6,153 bases of DNA from an uncultured bacterium (lineage in GTDB: Bacteria; Patescibacteriota; Saccharimonadia; Saccharimonadales; Saccharimonadaceae), in the NCBI GenBank assembly GCA_903844835.1, contig CAIMUU010000048.1, positions 1 through 6,153 of the forward strand, read 5' to 3'. The first letter of the stretch is position 1; each line of letters opens with the position of its first letter. This document shows positions 5,776 through 6,153 of this stretch, piece by piece. A program made the position numbers and the translations under genes. The notes beneath the pieces were generated by a model. It did no database searches and had not been told where the DNA came from. It worked only from the letters and a program-made list of their open reading frames with translations.

Positions 5776-5781
5776 AGTATA
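5776..5781 (-). promoter_or_regulatory. Possible -10 box for the protease-response regulator operon
   Basis: TATACT on the minus strand, about 37 nt before the protease ATG, would give a leader of about 30 nt that includes the AGGGGA ribosome-binding site. No convincing -35 is found at 16-18 nt. The 84-bp gap from the CHAP gene has no clear terminator, so read-through from CHAP is an alternative. Confidence 0.35.
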
Positions 5782-5822
5782 GCGCACTAAACTTAGATTT
5801 TGCCACAAATTAGTTATGCTAT

Positions 5823-6153
5823 TTATTGATTTTGGAATCGCATCAATATTATGCCAGAATTTAAGACATCCATTTCACTATACTCACCCGTGCCATAAAA
5901 ATTGTACTGACTAACATGCATCCACCCACCATCAACCGATTCGACAATCATAAGGTGGCCTACTGGCGCAAAATTTCCCGATGCAGGCAATACGACTGCA
6001 TCTCCCGGTTGAGGCTCATAGACTCGAACGGCATGGCTAATGACAGATGAACTATTTGGCCATTGATATGCCGAGCCTTGACCACCAAATGCACCAACGT
6101 ATTTGTCAAACCTATTTACTAAAGCCCAAGCCGCATAACTCACACACTCACGA
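5823..6153 (-). CDS. CHAP-domain cysteine amidohydrolase/peptidase, probable peptidoglycan hydrolase (5' end outside the window)
   Basis: CHAP domains are papain-like amidases or endopeptidases that usually cut peptidoglycan cross-bridges or stem peptides outside the cell. The visible C-terminal 110 residues read RECVSYAAWALVNRF, the catalytic-cysteine motif (Cys codon 6146..6144), then QPGDAVVLP, PVGHLMIVESV with the catalytic His, and HVSQYNFYGTGEYS, the usual SxYN-type third active-site block. The frame is open to the right edge. A GTG at 6143..6141 is not the start, because it would remove the nucleophile; it is the V of ECVSY. The N-terminus (signal peptide, possible coiled coil or binding domains) lies beyond the window. 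The domain is at the very C-terminus, and the protein ends two residues after MRFQ. It is codirectional with the S41 protease gene 84 bp downstream. Confidence 0.92.
   Translation of the reverse strand, partial: RECVSYAAWALVNRFDKYVGAFGGQGSAYQWPNSSSVISHAVRVYEPQPGDAVVLPASGNFAPVGHLMIVESVDGGWMHVSQYNFYGTGEYSEMDVLNSGIILMRFQNQ

Noticed and set aside
5739..5822. Terminator between the CHAP and protease genes (TTTG-TGG-CAAA hairpin)
   Set aside because: Only four mostly AT pairs with a three-base loop and no following T run; too weak to call.

Overview
The window looks like ordinary chromosome from a small-genome bacterium of the Candidate Phyla Radiation, most likely Candidatus Saccharibacteria (TM7) or a relative. 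This rests on the style of the proteins: a short XseA, a bacterial TRM11-like methyltransferase with the RPxRDAxVGMLPPKLAQ-type block, an L27 gene standing alone, and a CHAP-type envelope hydrolase. It is an inference from recalled family features, not a search result. The standard code fits: TAA, TAG and TGA all end plausible C-termini. There are no RNA genes, mobile elements or CRISPR arrays.

Left block (about 1-2171, minus strand). A multi-pass membrane protein of the MprF-flippase/UPF0104 type is followed by xseA (overlap 32 nt) and then by the start of xseB (overlap 17 nt), which runs off the left edge. The xseB reading frame carries an in-frame TAA at codon 11, between stretches that otherwise read as a normal XseB N-terminus.

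Middle block (2226-4012, plus strand). The TRM11-like methyltransferase gene diverges from the membrane-protein gene. The two are separated by only 54 bp, with a -10 box close to each start codon and no Shine-Dalgarno sequence, so leaderless or nearly leaderless mRNAs are likely. Next comes a 66-residue, very acidic orphan protein with a tandem decapeptide. It has its own near-consensus promoter, whose -35 lies inside the end of the methyltransferase gene. Then comes rpmA (ribosomal protein L27) with an extended -10 promoter and a strong Shine-Dalgarno. A hairpin flanked by A and T runs (about 4028-4058) can end both rpmA and the convergent operon on the right.

Right block (4083-6153, minus strand). 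A CHAP-domain cysteine amidase/peptidase (its 5' end is cut by the window edge), a membrane-anchored S41 C-terminal processing protease with a PDZ domain, and a receiver-only response regulator are codirectional. The protease and regulator are probably one operon, with the CHAP gene just upstream. Together they suggest an envelope or peptidoglycan remodelling neighbourhood, although no functional link is proven by the sequence.

The coding genes are intact and canonical apart from xseB and an unusual motif IV in the methyltransferase. The points most worth a second look are the xseB stop, the divergent leaderless promoter pair, the orphan acidic protein and the altered methyltransferase catalytic motif. 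I see no convincing new multi-gene defence or mobile system here.
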